Assembly (NCBI RefSeq): GCF_004337445.1
Contig: NZ_SJZB01000042.1
Span: 1 to 64,000 of the forward strand
DNA length: 64,000 nucleotides
Source of the DNA: Parasulfuritortus cantonensis
Lineage (GTDB): Bacteria; Pseudomonadota; Gammaproteobacteria; Burkholderiales; Thiobacillaceae
Direction: 5' to 3'
Shown: positions 9,787-22,927 of the stretch, piece by piece
Numbering within the stretch: the first letter of the stretch is position 1
Layout of the letters: every line of letters starts with the position of its first letter
Position numbers and translations under genes: made by a program
The notes under the pieces: model-generated
What the model was told of the DNA's origin: nothing
Seen by the model: the letters and a program-made list of their open reading frames with translations, nothing else
The model's database searches: none

Positions 9787-10185
9787 TCAGTGGCTGGCGA
9801 TCCAGTTCGCGGTGACGAAATCCATGGTCTGGATGTGCTGGATGAACCAGGCCGGGATTTCCTGGCCGACGACCCGGTTAACCGCGTCCGCGTCGGGCGA
9901 ACCGGCAGCGACGCCGGCGGTGAAATCGGCCAGCCAGGCGAGCGCCCGCTCGTGTTCCTGCTTGTGCACCGGATAGGGCGGGAAGCCGGTCGCCTGCATG
10001 GCCTCCTCCTCGCGCGCGAAATGCTCGCGGTTGTGGTCGAGAAAGGCGCGGCAGGCCTCGGCCAGGGCCGCGGGAGCGGCACCGTAGGTGGGCAGAGCGG
10101 CGAGCATGTCGGCAAGCTGTTCGGCGGCGTGATCATGGTCGGAATTCATGAACTCGACGGCGACGCGGGGAATTTCCATGGTCAT
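9787..10185 (-). CDS. hemerythrin-domain protein
   Basis: 132-residue four-helix protein with the di-iron ligand pattern: a first His in SDHDHAAEQ, HNREHFAREEEAM, HKQEHE and the last pair HIQTMD. Binds O2 or NO-type ligands in the cytoplasm; a role in oxygen sensing or storage is inferred. The ATG at 10185 has GAGGT eight bases upstream, better than the ATG six bases later or the start at 10206. Convergent with the ABC exporter. A second, canonical bacteriohemerythrin lies at 59.4 kb. Confidence 0.88.
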   Translation of the reverse strand: MTMEIPRVAVEFMNSDHDHAAEQLADMLAALPTYGAAPAALAEACRAFLDHNREHFAREEEAMQATGFPPYPVHKQEHERALAWLADFTAGVAAGSPDADAVNRVVGQEIPAWFIQHIQTMDFVTANWIASH

Positions 10186-10266
10186 TGAAGCTACCTCGTC
10201 GTGCAATCGGGGCTATCATAGGCGGCGCCCGCGCGCGGGCCATGACAAATGTCATGGCCACGGTAG

Positions 10267-10282
10267 TGTTTCACGTGAAACA
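10267..10282. promoter_or_regulatory. parS site, perfect consensus
   Basis: TGTTTCACGTGAAACA, a perfect 16-base palindrome matching the bacterial parS consensus, 60 bases upstream of mnmG and about 3 kb from parB. It ends about 15 bases before a TAGAAT -10 (10298-10303), so it covers the -35 position of a possible mnmG promoter. Confidence 0.95.
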
Positions 10283-10342
10283 GCGGGCGAATTTGCGTAG
10301 AATCCGGCTCCCTCCGCGAGCCCGAACCCCCTGACCAAGCTG

Positions 10343-12232
10343 ATGATTTTCCCGGATATATTCGATGTGATCGTGGTGGGTGGCGGCCACGCCGGCACCG
10401 AAGCGGCGCTCGCGGCGGCGCGCCTGGGCGTGCGTACCCTGCTGCTCAGCCACAACATCGAAACGCTCGGTCAGATGTCCTGCAATCCGTCCATCGGCGG
10501 CATCGGCAAGGGCCATCTGGTGCGCGAGGTGGACGCCCTGGGCGGCGCCATGGCGCTCGCGACCGACGCCGCCGGCATCCAGTTCAGGACCCTGAATTCC
10601 TCCAAGGGCCCGGCCGTGCGCGCCACGCGCGCCCAGGCCGACCGCGTCCTGTACAAACAGGCCATCCGCAGCCGTCTGGAGAACCAGGCCAATCTGACGC
10701 TCTTCCAGCAGGCGGTCGACGACCTGATCCTGGAGGGCGACCGGGTCGCCGGCGTGCGTACCCAGCTCGGCCTCGTGTTCCGTTGCCGGGCCGTGGTGCT
10801 CACCGCCGGTACGTTCCTGGACGGCCTCATCCACGTCGGCATGGAGCACTTTCCGGCCGGCCGCATGGGCGACCCGCCGGCGGTCTCGTTGGCGGCCCGC
10901 CTACGCGAGCTGCAACTTCCCGCGGGCCGCCTGAAGACCGGCACGCCGCCGCGCATCGACGGCCGCAGCATCGATTTCGCGCAGACCCAGGAGCAGCCGG
11001 GTGACGACCCGGCGCCGGTGTTCTCGTTCATGGGCGAGCGCGCCATGCATCCGCGCCAGCTGCCTTGCTGGATCACCCATACCAACGCACGCACCCACGA
11101 GATCATCCTCGGCGGCCTCGACCGCTCGCCCCTGTACACCGGCGTCATTGCCGGCGTGGGGCCGCGCTACTGCCCGTCCATCGAGGACAAGATCAAGCGT
11201 TTCGCCGACAAGGATTCGCACCCCATTTTCCTGGAGCCGGAAGGCCTCGCCACCCACGAGTTCTACCCGAACGGCGTCTCCACGAGCCTGCCGTTCGACG
11301 TCCAACTGGCCCTGGTGCGTTCCATCAAGGGCCTCGAGCAGGCCCATATCCTGCGTCCGGGCTACGCCATCGAATACGACTACTACGACCCGCGCGCCCT
11401 CCGGCCCTCCCTGGAGTCCAAGGCGATCGGCGGTCTGTTCTGTGCCGGCCAGATCAACGGTACCACCGGCTACGAGGAGGCCGCGGCGCAGGGTTTGCTG
11501 GCCGGACTCAACGCCGGCCTGCAGGTCACGGACAAGGAGCCTTGGTGGCCGCGCCGCGACGAGGCCTACCTGGGCGTGCTGGTTGACGACCTGATCACCC
11601 GGGGGGTTTCCGAACCGTATCGGATGTTCACCAGCCGGGCCGAGTACCGCCTGTCCCTGCGCGAGGACAATGCCGACCTGCGCCTGACCGAGACGGGTCG
11701 CCGCCTGGGCCTGGTCGACGATGTCCGCTGGCGCCGTTTCGAGGCGAAGCGGGAGGCCATCGCGCGCGAGACCGAGCGTCTCAAGGCGACCTGGGTCAAT
11801 CCGCTGCGCCTGCCGGAGGCGGAGGCGATGCGGGTCCTCGGCAAGCCGATCGAGCGCGAGTACAGCCTGTTCGACCTGCTGCGCCGGCCGGAGGTGGCTT
11901 ATCCCGCGCTGCTGAGCCTGCCCGACGCCGGCGTCGCCGTCGCCGATCCGGAGGTCACGGAGCAGGTCGAGATCCAGGCCAAGTATTCGGGCTACGTCGA
12001 CCGGCAGGTCGAGGAGATCGCTCGCCAGCGCGAGCTCGAGGACACCGCGCTGCCCACCGATCTCGATTACATGGCCCTGAAGTCGCTATCCATCGAGGTG
12101 CGCCAGAAACTCAGCCAGGCGCGTCCGGCCACCCTGGGCCAGGCCTCGCGGGTGTCCGGCGTGACGCCGGCGGCGATCTCGGTGCTGACGGTGTACCTGA
12201 AGCGCCTACAGAAGACGAGGGAGCGGGCATGA
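10343..12232 (+). CDS. mnmG: tRNA uridine 5-carboxymethylaminomethyl modification enzyme MnmG
   Basis: FAD-dependent partner of MnmE in U34 modification. 629 residues. The dinucleotide-binding motif [21 protein letters not shown] is at the N-terminus, followed by the signature [26 protein letters not shown] and later [21 protein letters not shown]-type sequence. The C-terminal helical domain binds MnmE. The stop overlaps the rsmG start (ATGA), giving the common mnmG-rsmG-parA-parB order. Confidence 0.98.
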   Translation: MIFPDIFDVIVVGGGHAGTEAALAAARLGVRTLLLSHNIETLGQMSCNPSIGGIGKGHLVREVDALGGAMALATDAAGIQFRTLNSSKGPAVRATRAQADRVLYKQAIRSRLENQANLTLFQQAVDDLILEGDRVAGVRTQLGLVFRCRAVVLTAGTFLDGLIHVGMEHFPAGRMGDPPAVSLAARLRELQLPAGRLKTGTPPRIDGRSIDFAQTQEQPGDDPAPVFSFMGERAMHPRQLPCWITHTNARTHEIILGGLDRSPLYTGVIAGVGPRYCPSIEDKIKRFADKDSHPIFLEPEGLATHEFYPNGVSTSLPFDVQLALVRSIKGLEQAHILRPGYAIEYDYYDPRALRPSLESKAIGGLFCAGQINGTTGYEEAAAQGLLAGLNAGLQVTDKEPWWPRRDEAYLGVLVDDLITRGVSEPYRMFTSRAEYRLSLREDNADLRLTETGRRLGLVDDVRWRRFEAKREAIARETERLKATWVNPLRLPEAEAMRVLGKPIEREYSLFDLLRRPEVAYPALLSLPDAGVAVADPEVTEQVEIQAKYSGYVDRQVEEIARQRELEDTALPTDLDYMALKSLSIEVRQKLSQARPATLGQASRVSGVTPAAISVLTVYLKRLQKTRERA

Positions 12233-12840
12233 AGGAACGACTGGACGCCGCCCTGGCGGCGATGGGCCTCGACCTGCCGGGAGCGTGCCGGGAGCAACTG
12301 CTCGCGTATCTGGACCTGCTGCGCAAGTGGAACAAGACCTACAACCTGACGGCGATCCACGAACCCGAGCGGATGCTCACCCACCACCTGCTCGACAGCT
12401 TGGCCGTACTGCCCTACATCGGCGCCGAGCGGTTGCTCGACGTCGGCGCCGGCGCGGGTCTGCCCGGCATCCCGCTCGCCATCGCCCGGCCGGGCCTCGC
12501 CGTGACCCTGATCGACGCCAGCCACAAGAAGGTCGCCTTCATGCACCAGGCCGCCATCGAGCTCGGCCTGGACAACGTCAAGGCGGTGCACGGTCGGGTC
12601 GAGCAGCTGCCCGCGGCGCCCTTCCCGCAGATCATCTCGCGCGCTTTCAGCGACCTGTCCGACTTCGTCCGTCTGACCCGTCCATTGCTCGCCGAGGGCG
12701 GCGAGTGGCTGGCCATGAAGGGCCTGTTTCCGAACGAGGAACTCGCCCAACTGAAAGGTGCCCGCCTGAAGCGGGACATCGAACTGGCCGTTCCCGGCCT
12801 GGACGCAAATCGCCATTTGATAGTTCTGGAGGCGGCATGA
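12229..12840 (+). CDS. rsmG: 16S rRNA (guanine-527-N7)-methyltransferase RsmG
   Basis: 203 residues, class I SAM-dependent methyltransferase acting on G527 of 16S rRNA in the 530 loop. The helix [13 protein letters not shown] precedes the SAM-binding motif [17 protein letters not shown], followed by [13 protein letters not shown] and SRAFSDL. Starts inside the mnmG stop and ends inside the parA start (ATGA at both joints), so the four genes are translationally coupled. Confidence 0.97.
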   Translation: MKERLDAALAAMGLDLPGACREQLLAYLDLLRKWNKTYNLTAIHEPERMLTHHLLDSLAVLPYIGAERLLDVGAGAGLPGIPLAIARPGLAVTLIDASHKKVAFMHQAAIELGLDNVKAVHGRVEQLPAAPFPQIISRAFSDLSDFVRLTRPLLAEGGEWLAMKGLFPNEELAQLKGARLKRDIELAVPGLDANRHLIVLEAA

Positions 12841-13622
12841 GCGGGAAAGCGGCGCATATCCTGGCGGTCACCAACCAGAAGGGCGGGGTCGGCAAGACCA
12901 CCACCACGGTCAACCTCGCCGCCGGCCTGGCCCTGCTGGAGCAGCGCGTGTTGCTGGTCGACCTCGATCCCCAGGGCAATGCCACCATGGGCAGCGGCGT
13001 GGAGAAGCGCGATTGCCAGCAGACCGTCTACCACGTGCTGCTGCGCCAGGCCGTCTGCCGCCAGGTGCGCCGGGCGGCCGCGAACGGCGGCTACGACATC
13101 CTGCCGGCCAACCGCGACCTGGCCGGGGCGGAGGTCGAATTGGTCCTGGAACAGGGCCGCGAAGGCCGCCTGCGCGAGGCGCTCGGCACGGTCGCCCAGG
13201 AATACGACTACATCCTGATCGACTGTCCGCCGGCGCTCAACCTGCTCACGGTCAACGCCCTGGCGGCGGCCGACGCCGTGCTGATCCCCATGCAGTGCGA
13301 GTACTACGCGCTGGAGGGGTTGTCGGACCTGGTCAACACCGTCAAGCGGGTGAAGTCGAGCCTGAACCCGGCCATCGAGATCGAGGGCCTGCTGCGCGCC
13401 ATGTTCGATCCGCGGAATACCCTGGCCCAGCAGGTTTCCGAGCAACTCAAACAGCATTTCGGCGAGAAGGTGTACGACACCGTGATCCCGCGCAACGTGC
13501 GCGTGGCCGAGGCGCCCAGCTACGGCATGCCGGTTCTCGTCTACGACCGCCATTCCAAGGGCGCCCAGGCCTATATGAAGCTGGCCGAGGAAATCGTCGG
13601 CCGCCGCGCCGGTCAACATTAG
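12837..13622 (+). CDS. parA: chromosome partitioning ATPase ParA (Soj)
   Basis: 261 residues. Deviant Walker [14 protein letters not shown] near the N-terminus, Walker A' VDLDPQGN and Walker [11 protein letters not shown]. Non-specific DNA-binding ATPase that moves ParB-parS complexes. Forms an operon with parB eight bases downstream, and two parS sites in this window supply the centromere. Start overlaps the rsmG stop. Confidence 0.97.
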   Translation: MSGKAAHILAVTNQKGGVGKTTTTVNLAAGLALLEQRVLLVDLDPQGNATMGSGVEKRDCQQTVYHVLLRQAVCRQVRRAAANGGYDILPANRDLAGAEVELVLEQGREGRLREALGTVAQEYDYILIDCPPALNLLTVNALAAADAVLIPMQCEYYALEGLSDLVNTVKRVKSSLNPAIEIEGLLRAMFDPRNTLAQQVSEQLKQHFGEKVYDTVIPRNVRVAEAPSYGMPVLVYDRHSKGAQAYMKLAEEIVGRRAGQH

Positions 13623-13630
13623 GAGGCAAG

Positions 13631-14470
13631 ATGGCGAAACTGAAGGGATTGGGACGGGGCCTCGATGCCCTATTGGCCGAGGGCGAGACCCCGGAGGGCG
13701 AGCGCTTGTTGACGTTGCCGTTGACCAGCCTGGCGCCCGGGCGCTACCAGCCGCGCACCCGGATGGACGAGTCGGCGCTCGCCGAACTGGCCGATTCGAT
13801 CCGGTCGCAGGGGCTCATGCAGCCCATCCTGGCGCGTTCCATCGCCGGCGGCAAGTACGAGATCATCGCCGGCGAAAGGCGCTGGCGCGCCAGCCAACTG
13901 GCCGGCCTGAAGGAAGTCCCCGTGCTGGTGCGCGACGTCCCGGACGAGGCGGCCCTAAAGATGGCCCTGATCGAGAACATCCAGCGGGAAGACCTGAATC
14001 CGCTCGAAGAGGCACTCGGCCTGCAGCGTCTGATCAGTGAGTTCACCATGACCCACCAGAGCGTGGCGGAATCGGTCGGCCGCTCGCGCACCGCGGTGAC
14101 CAACCTGCTGCGCCTGCTCAACCTCGCCAAGCCGGTGCAGACCCTGATGATGGACGGGCAGTTGGACATGGGCCACGGCCGCGCCCTGCTCGCCCTCTCC
14201 AACACGCGCCAGGTCGAGGCCGCCGGCGAGATCGTCAAGCGTGACCTGTCGGTCCGCGAGACCGAGCGCCTGGTCGATCGCCTGCTCAAGCCGGCGGCCC
14301 CGAAGCCGGAGGAGAAGAAGGATCGCGACGTCATCCGACTGGAGGAGTCGCTCTCCGAACGCCTGGCCACCAAGGTTTCCATCAACGCCAACCGCAAGGG
14401 TTCGGGTCGGTTGACGGTGGAATTCGCGAGCCTCGACCAGTTGGACGAAATCCTGAAGCGGATCAAGTGA
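13631..14470 (+). CDS. parB: chromosome partitioning protein ParB (CTPase)
   Basis: 279 residues. The N-terminal LGRGLDALL segment contacts ParA; the ParB/Srx CTPase domain has QPILARSIAGGKYEIIAGERRWRA and NIQREDLNPLEEA; a helix-turn-helix (HQSVAESVGRSRTAVTNLLRLL) reads parS; the C-terminal 50 residues dimerise. AGGAGG precedes the ATG. Acts on the parS sites at 1202 and 10267. Confidence 0.97.
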   Translation: MAKLKGLGRGLDALLAEGETPEGERLLTLPLTSLAPGRYQPRTRMDESALAELADSIRSQGLMQPILARSIAGGKYEIIAGERRWRASQLAGLKEVPVLVRDVPDEAALKMALIENIQREDLNPLEEALGLQRLISEFTMTHQSVAESVGRSRTAVTNLLRLLNLAKPVQTLMMDGQLDMGHGRALLALSNTRQVEAAGEIVKRDLSVRETERLVDRLLKPAAPKPEEKKDRDVIRLEESLSERLATKVSINANRKGSGRLTVEFASLDQLDEILKRIK

Positions 14471-14503
14471 GTAGCATATGTGGAACAACGTGCACGGGCG
14501 AGA

Positions 14504-14526
14504 AATCATCAAAGGGTTTGATGATT
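14504..14526. other. AT-rich perfect hairpin between parB and atpI
   Basis: A 10-base arm AATCATCAAA, loop GGG and the complementary arm TTTGATGATT, in a 93-base intergenic segment much richer in AT than its neighbours. No U-run follows, so it is not a standard terminator. It could attenuate parAB transcription or shape the ATP synthase promoter; neither can be shown here. Confidence 0.55.
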
Positions 14527-14563
14527 GCATTAGCCTCCCTAATTGCTTTATCATAATCGTCTA

Positions 14564-15834
<1,271 letters not shown>

Positions 15835-15871
15835 TTTCCCGAATCCCTGTCATTCCATCTTTAATCTCTAG

Positions 15872-16120
<249 letters not shown>

Positions 16121-16160
16121 TAAAAGCGAGGTTGTCCGCCACCGGCAAGAAAGGTAACGC

Positions 16161-16631
16161 ATGAACATCAATGCAACCCTGATCGCCCAGATGATCATGT
16201 TCGCCATCTTCGTATGGTTCTGCATGCGCTTCATCTGGCCGCCGATCGTCAACGCCCTGGATGCCCGCAAGAAGCAGATCGCCGACGGTTTGGCGGCTGC
16301 CGACCGCGGCAAGCACGAACTCGAGCTGGCCGCCAAGCGCGCCAGCGAATCGCTGCACGAAGCGAAGATGAAGGCTTCCGAGATCATCGCCCAGGCCGAA
16401 AAGCGCGCCGCCCAGATCGTCGACGACGCCAAGGTCGCCGCTCAGGCCGAGGGTGACCGCCAACTGGCCGCCGCCCAGGCCAACATCCAGCAGGAAGTCT
16501 TCCGTGCCCGCGAGCAGCTGCGCGGTCAGGTGGCCGCCCTGGTGGTCGCCGGCGCCGAGAAGGTGCTGCGCCGCGAAGTCGACGCCAAGGTGCATGCCGA
16601 CCTGCTCGAAGCGGTGACGAACGAGCTCTGA
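16161..16631 (+). CDS. atpF: F0F1 ATP synthase subunit b
   Basis: 156 residues. One N-terminal TM helix ([26 protein letters not shown]), then a long charged coiled coil that forms the peripheral stalk, ending in the delta-binding region. Standard length. Between atpE and atpH in the canonical order. Confidence 0.96.
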   Translation: MNINATLIAQMIMFAIFVWFCMRFIWPPIVNALDARKKQIADGLAAADRGKHELELAAKRASESLHEAKMKASEIIAQAEKRAAQIVDDAKVAAQAEGDRQLAAAQANIQQEVFRAREQLRGQVAALVVAGAEKVLRREVDAKVHADLLEAVTNEL

Positions 16632-16633
16632 CC

Positions 16634-17170
16634 ATGGCCGAGATCACCACCATCGCCCGTCCCTACGCTGAAGCCGTAGCCAAGCTGGCCGGCGAGAGCC
16701 AGGCCTGGCAGGCCTGGTCGGCCATGCTGGCGGCTGCCGCCCAGGTCGCCGCCGATCCGCAGATCGCCGCCTTGGCCGGCAACCCGGCCATTCCGGCCGA
16801 GCGCGTCGCCGACGTGATTGTCTCCGTGTGCGGCAAGGCCCTGAACGACGAAGGCGCCAACTTCGTCCGCCTGCTGGCCGACAACAAGCGCTTCAACGTC
16901 CTGCCCGAGATCGCCGCCCTGTTCGAAGAGATCAAGGCCGCCCAGGAAGGCACGCTGGAAGCGCGCGTCACGACCGCTTTCGAACTCTCCGCCGCGCAGA
17001 TGAGCGCCCTGGTGGCGAAGCTCGAAGCGAAGTTCGGCCACAAGGTCAACGCCAGCCAGGAGGTGGATACCTCCCTGATCGGCGGCGTGGTGGTCCAGGT
17101 CGGCGACGAGGTCATGGATGCGTCGGTGCGCGGCCGCCTTGAAGGCATGGCTGCCACCCTGAAAGCTTGA
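16634..17170 (+). CDS. atpH: F0F1 ATP synthase subunit delta
   Basis: 178 residues, the OSCP-type link between F1 and the peripheral stalk. The N-terminal helical bundle starts with [12 protein letters not shown], and the C-terminal motif [26 protein letters not shown] is diagnostic. Three bases after atpF. Confidence 0.96.
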   Translation: MAEITTIARPYAEAVAKLAGESQAWQAWSAMLAAAAQVAADPQIAALAGNPAIPAERVADVIVSVCGKALNDEGANFVRLLADNKRFNVLPEIAALFEEIKAAQEGTLEARVTTAFELSAAQMSALVAKLEAKFGHKVNASQEVDTSLIGGVVVQVGDEVMDASVRGRLEGMAATLKA

Positions 17171-17190
17171 TAAGAGAATCTGGAGTTACT

Positions 17191-18732
17191 ATGCAACTCA
17201 ATCCGTCTGAAATCAGCGAGCTGATCAAGAGCAAGATCCAGAACCTGGAGACCGGCTCCGAGCTCCGTACCCAGGGGACGGTGGTTTCCGTCACCGACGG
17301 CATCGTGCGCGTCCATGGCCTCACCGAGGTCATGCAGGGCGAAATGCTGGAATTCCCCGGCAACACCATGGGCATGGCCCTGAACCTGGAGCGCGACTCC
17401 GTCGGTGCCGTGGTGCTGGGCGAATACGAACACATCACCGAAGGCGACATCGTCAAGTGCACCGGCCGCATCCTGGAAGTGCCGGTCGGCGAAGGCCTGC
17501 TCGGCCGCGTGGTCAACGCCCTGGGCCAGCCGATCGACGGCAAGGGCCCGATCAACACCACCGCGACCAGCCCGATCGAGAAGATCGCCCCCGGCGTGAT
17601 CGCCCGCCAGTCCGTCTCCCAGCCGGTGCAGACCGGCCTGAAGTCGGTCGACGCCATGGTGCCCATCGGCCGCGGCCAACGCGAACTGATCATCGGCGAC
17701 CGCCAGACCGGTAAGACCGCCGTCGCCATCGACGCGATCATCAACCAGAAGGGCACCGGCGTTAAGTGCATCTACGTCGCCGTGGGCCAGAAGGCTTCCT
17801 CCATCGCCAACGTGGTGCGCAAGCTGGAAGAGCACGGCGCCATGGACCACACCATCGTCGTGGCCGCCACTTCCTCCGATCCGGCCGCGATGCAGTTCAT
17901 CGCCCCCTACGCCGGTTGCTCGATGGGCGAGTACTTCCGCGACATCGGCCAGGACGCCCTGATCGTCTACGACGATCTCACCAAGCAAGCCTGGGCCTAC
18001 CGCCAGATCTCCCTGCTGCTGCGCCGTCCGCCGGGCCGCGAAGCCTACCCGGGCGACGTCTTCTACCTGCACTCCCGCCTGCTCGAGCGTGCCGCCCGCG
18101 TCAACGCCGACTACGTCGAGAAGAAGACCGCTGGCGCCGTCAAGGGCCAGACCGGTTCGTTGACCGCCCTGCCGATCATCGAAACCCAGGCCGGCGACGT
18201 GTCCGCCTTCGTGCCGACCAACGTGATCTCCATCACGGACGGGCAGATCTTCCTGGAAACCGACCTCTTCAACGCCGGTATCCGCCCCGCCATCAACGCC
18301 GGCCTGTCGGTGTCCCGCGTCGGCGGCGCCGCCCAGACCAAGATCATCAAGAAGCTCGGCGGCGGCGTCCGTCTGGCCCTGGCCCAGTACCGCGAGCTGG
18401 CCGCCTTCGCCCAGTTCGCCTCCGACCTGGACGAAGTCACCCGCAAGCAGCTCGAGCGCGGCAAGATGGTCACCGAACTGATGAAGCAGCTCCAGTACGC
18501 GCCCATGAGCGTGACCGAGATGGCCATCACCCTGTTCGCCGTCAACCGCGGCTACATGGATGACGTCGAGGTCAAGCGCGCCCTGGCCTTCGAAGCCTCG
18601 CTGCAGTCCTTCCTGAAGGGCAAGTACGCCGGGCTCCTGGCCAAGATCGCCGAGACCAACGACCTCAGCGCCGACAGCGAGAAGGAACTCGCTGCCGCCA
18701 TCGAGGACTTCAAGGCCTCCGCCGCCTACTGA
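17191..18732 (+). CDS. atpA: F0F1 ATP synthase subunit alpha
   Basis: 513 residues, the non-catalytic nucleotide-binding subunit. P-loop GDRQTGKTA; the alpha/beta signature is [14 protein letters not shown]. The start at 17191 ([17 protein letters not shown]) follows TGGAG; the upstream in-frame start at 17167 lies inside the atpH end. Confidence 0.98.
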   Translation: MQLNPSEISELIKSKIQNLETGSELRTQGTVVSVTDGIVRVHGLTEVMQGEMLEFPGNTMGMALNLERDSVGAVVLGEYEHITEGDIVKCTGRILEVPVGEGLLGRVVNALGQPIDGKGPINTTATSPIEKIAPGVIARQSVSQPVQTGLKSVDAMVPIGRGQRELIIGDRQTGKTAVAIDAIINQKGTGVKCIYVAVGQKASSIANVVRKLEEHGAMDHTIVVAATSSDPAAMQFIAPYAGCSMGEYFRDIGQDALIVYDDLTKQAWAYRQISLLLRRPPGREAYPGDVFYLHSRLLERAARVNADYVEKKTAGAVKGQTGSLTALPIIETQAGDVSAFVPTNVISITDGQIFLETDLFNAGIRPAINAGLSVSRVGGAAQTKIIKKLGGGVRLALAQYRELAAFAQFASDLDEVTRKQLERGKMVTELMKQLQYAPMSVTEMAITLFAVNRGYMDDVEVKRALAFEASLQSFLKGKYAGLLAKIAETNDLSADSEKELAAAIEDFKASAAY

Positions 18733-18745
18733 TCGGGACTGAACG

Positions 18746-19606
18746 ATGGCCGCCGGAAAAGAGATCCGCACCAAGATCAAGAGCGTGGAGAACACGCGCA
18801 AGATCACCAAGGCCATGGAAATGGTCGCCGCGTCCAAGATGCGCAAGGCGCAGGAGCGCATGAAGCATGCGCGTCCCTACGCCGAGAAGATCGGCAACGT
18901 GGCGGCCCATTTCAGCCAGGCCCATCCCGAGTACCGGCATCCCTTCGTCGAGCACCGTGAGCAGATCAAGCGCGTCGGCCTGATCGTCGTCACCACCGAC
19001 AAGGGCCTGTGCGGTGCCCTCAACACCAACGCCCTGCGTCTCGCGCTCACCAAGCTGAAGGACTGGGACGGCCAGAACATCGAGGTGGATGTCACCACGA
19101 TCGGCAACAAGGGTGCCGGCTTCATGCAGCGCCTGGGTGCCAATATCGCCTCGCAGGTCACCGGCCTGGGCGATACGCCGCACATGGAACGCCTGATCGG
19201 GCCCGTGCAGGTCATGCTGGACAACTTCAAGTCCGGCCGCATCGACGCCCTGTACCTGATCTATTCGCGCTTCATCAACACCATGAAGCAGGAAGTCGCC
19301 TTCACCCAGCTCCTGCCGCTCGCGGCCGAGCCGGAGGCCGAGCCGACCCACTGGGACTACATCTACGAGCCCGAGGCCAAAGGGGTCGTCGACGGCCTGA
19401 TGGTGCGCTACGTCGAGGCGCTGATCTACCAGGCGGTGGCCGAGAACATGGCCTGCGAACAGTCCGCCCGGATGGTCGCCATGAAGGCCGCCTCGGACAA
19501 CGCCAAGACCGTGATCGAGGAACTGAAGCTGGTCTACAACAAGACCCGCCAGGCCGCCATCACCAAGGAACTCAGCGAGATCGTGGCGGGCGCCGCGGCC
19601 GTGTAA
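18746..19606 (+). CDS. atpG: F0F1 ATP synthase subunit gamma
   Basis: 286 residues. The central rotor shaft: N-terminal helix [33 protein letters not shown] and C-terminal helix [26 protein letters not shown], both diagnostic. Conserved [10 protein letters not shown] segment in the globular domain. Confidence 0.97.
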   Translation: MAAGKEIRTKIKSVENTRKITKAMEMVAASKMRKAQERMKHARPYAEKIGNVAAHFSQAHPEYRHPFVEHREQIKRVGLIVVTTDKGLCGALNTNALRLALTKLKDWDGQNIEVDVTTIGNKGAGFMQRLGANIASQVTGLGDTPHMERLIGPVQVMLDNFKSGRIDALYLIYSRFINTMKQEVAFTQLLPLAAEPEAEPTHWDYIYEPEAKGVVDGLMVRYVEALIYQAVAENMACEQSARMVAMKAASDNAKTVIEELKLVYNKTRQAAITKELSEIVAGAAAV

Positions 19607-21013
<1,407 letters not shown>

Positions 21014-21025
21014 GGAACAGCCACC

Positions 21026-21451
21026 ATGGCCATGACCATTCATCTCGACATCGTGAGCGCGGAAGCCTCCATCTACTCGGGTCTCGCCGAGTTCGTGGTG
21101 GTCCCCGCCGAGATGGGCGAGGTGGGCATCTACCCCCGCCACGCCCCTCTGCTCACCCGGATCAAGCCCGGTTCGGTGCGCATCAAGGCCCCGGATCGCG
21201 ACGAAGAGGACCTGATCTACGTCTCCGGCGGCATCCTGGAAGTGCAGCCGGGTGTGGTGACCATCCTGTCCGATACCGCCATCCGCGGCGCCGACCTTGA
21301 CGAGGCCAGGGTCCTGGAGGCCAAGAAGCAGGCCGAGGAGGCCATGGCCAACCGGACCGGTGCCATGGAGTACGCCCAGGCCCAGGCCGAACTGGCCGAG
21401 GCCGTGGCCCAACTGGCGGCCATCGACAAGCTGCGCAAGCATCGTCATTGA
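21026..21451 (+). CDS. atpC: F0F1 ATP synthase subunit epsilon
   Basis: 141 residues. N-terminal beta-barrel ([37 protein letters not shown]) and C-terminal two-helix regulatory arm rich in Ala. Could start at 21026 or the ATG six bases later. Last gene of the operon; a terminator follows 23 bases after its stop. Confidence 0.96.
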   Translation: MAMTIHLDIVSAEASIYSGLAEFVVVPAEMGEVGIYPRHAPLLTRIKPGSVRIKAPDRDEEDLIYVSGGILEVQPGVVTILSDTAIRGADLDEARVLEAKKQAEEAMANRTGAMEYAQAQAELAEAVAQLAAIDKLRKHRH

Positions 21452-21473
21452 GCCAGCCGGAACGGCGCAAAAT

Positions 21474-21501
21474 GGGCAGCCTCGGCTGCCCTTTTGTTTT
21501 T
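21474..21501 (+). terminator. intrinsic terminator of the atp operon
   Basis: GGGCAGC, loop CTCG, GCTGCCC, then TTTTGTTTTT. A textbook stem and U-run directly after atpC. Confidence 0.9.
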
Positions 21502-21510
21502 CCGTGCCCG

Positions 21511-21516
21511 TATAAT
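21511..21516 (+). promoter_or_regulatory. possible -10 element of glmU
   Basis: A perfect TATAAT 26 bases before the glmU ATG, immediately after the atp terminator. No good -35 at 16-18 bases, because the terminator occupies that space. Confidence 0.4.
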
Positions 21517-21541
21517 TTGCCGACCTGATGGACCCGCACCC

Positions 21542-22915
21542 ATGACCCGTCCCCTGACCGTAGTCGTCCTCGCCGCCGGCAAAGGCACCCGGATGCAGTC
21601 CGACCTGCCCAAGGTGCTGCACCCACTGGCCGGCCGTCCCCTAATCGGCCATGTCCTGGCCGCCGCCGACAGCCTCGGCCCCGACGGCATCTGCGTGGTC
21701 TACGGTCATGGCGGCGAGACGCTGCCGAAAACGGTCGGCCGCGCCGACCTGGCCTGGGCACTGCAGGAGCCGCAGCTGGGCACCGGCCACGCCGTCCAGC
21801 AGGCCATGCCGCACGTCGATCCGGCCGGCGACGTCCTGATCCTGTACGGCGACGTCCCCCTGATCCGTCCGGACACCCTCGCCGAGATGGTCATGATCGC
21901 CCGTGAGGGCGCCCTGGCATTGCTCACGGTCGAGTTGGCCGACCCGGCCGGCTACGGCCGCATCGTGCGCAACGCGCGCGGCCAGGTCGAGGCCATCGTC
22001 GAGCACAAGGACGCCGACCCCGAGCAACTGGCCATCCGTGAGGTCAACACCGGAATTCTCTGCCTGCCCGCCGCCAAGCTGGCGGCCTGGCTCGCCCGCC
22101 TGTCCAACGACAACGCCCAGGGCGAGTACTACCTGACCGACGTGATCGCCATGGCGGCCGGCGAAGGTGAGCGCATACTTCCCTGCCACCCCGCTGCCGA
22201 GTGGGAGGTCCTGGGCGTCAACAGCCGAGCCCAGCTGGCCGGCCTCGAGCGCCGCCTGCAGGCCACCATCGCCGACGCCCTGATGGCCGCCGGCGTCACC
22301 CTCGTCGACCCCGCCCGCCTGGACGTCCGGGGCCGTCTCGAGTGCGGCCGGGACTGTCTGATCGACGTCAACTGCGTTTTCGAAGGCCACGTGGTCTTGG
22401 GGGACAACGTGAAAGTGGGCGCTAACTGCGTGATTCGCGACGCGGTCCTTGGCGACGGCGTCGAGGTCAAGGCCTTCTGCCACCTCGACGGCGCCAAAAT
22501 CGGCGCCCAGGCGATCATCGGCCCGTATGCCCGCCTGCGCCCGGGTACCGCCCTGGCCGAGGCGGTGCACATCGGCAACTTCGTCGAGTTGAAGAATGCC
22601 CAGGTCGGCTACAACTCCAAGATCAACCACCTCTCCTACGTCGGCGACGCCAGCGTGGGCGCCCGGGTGAACATCGGCGCGGGCACCATCACCTGCAACT
22701 ACGACGGCGTCAACAAGCACCGCACGGTGATCGAGGACGAGGCCTTCATCGGCTCCGACACCCAGCTGGTCGCCCCCGTCACGGTCGGGCGCGGCGCCAC
22801 CCTGGGCGCCGGCACCACCCTGACCAAGGACGCCCCCGCCGAGCAGCTGACCCTGTCGCGTGCCAAGCAACTGACCATGCCGGGCTGGAAGCGCCCGGTG
22901 AAGCGGCCAAAGTAA
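21542..22915 (+). CDS. glmU: bifunctional N-acetylglucosamine-1-phosphate uridyltransferase / glucosamine-1-phosphate acetyltransferase
   Basis: 457 residues. Makes UDP-GlcNAc for peptidoglycan and LPS. The N-terminal pyrophosphorylase domain has [18 protein letters not shown] and LYGDVPL. The C-terminal left-handed beta-helix of hexapeptide repeats contains the acetyltransferase site ([10 protein letters not shown]). Upstream starts to 21494 would overlap the terminator. glmS follows after 12 bases, so the two consecutive enzymes of the pathway are co-transcribed. Confidence 0.97.
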   Translation: MTRPLTVVVLAAGKGTRMQSDLPKVLHPLAGRPLIGHVLAAADSLGPDGICVVYGHGGETLPKTVGRADLAWALQEPQLGTGHAVQQAMPHVDPAGDVLILYGDVPLIRPDTLAEMVMIAREGALALLTVELADPAGYGRIVRNARGQVEAIVEHKDADPEQLAIREVNTGILCLPAAKLAAWLARLSNDNAQGEYYLTDVIAMAAGEGERILPCHPAAEWEVLGVNSRAQLAGLERRLQATIADALMAAGVTLVDPARLDVRGRLECGRDCLIDVNCVFEGHVVLGDNVKVGANCVIRDAVLGDGVEVKAFCHLDGAKIGAQAIIGPYARLRPGTALAEAVHIGNFVELKNAQVGYNSKINHLSYVGDASVGARVNIGAGTITCNYDGVNKHRTVIEDEAFIGSDTQLVAPVTVGRGATLGAGTTLTKDAPAEQLTLSRAKQLTMPGWKRPVKRPK

Positions 22916-22927
22916 GAGGAATCGAGC

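Noticed and set aside
22900-22927. glmS ribozyme upstream of glmS
   Set aside because: Only 12 bases separate glmU and glmS and the ribozyme is typical of Firmicutes.
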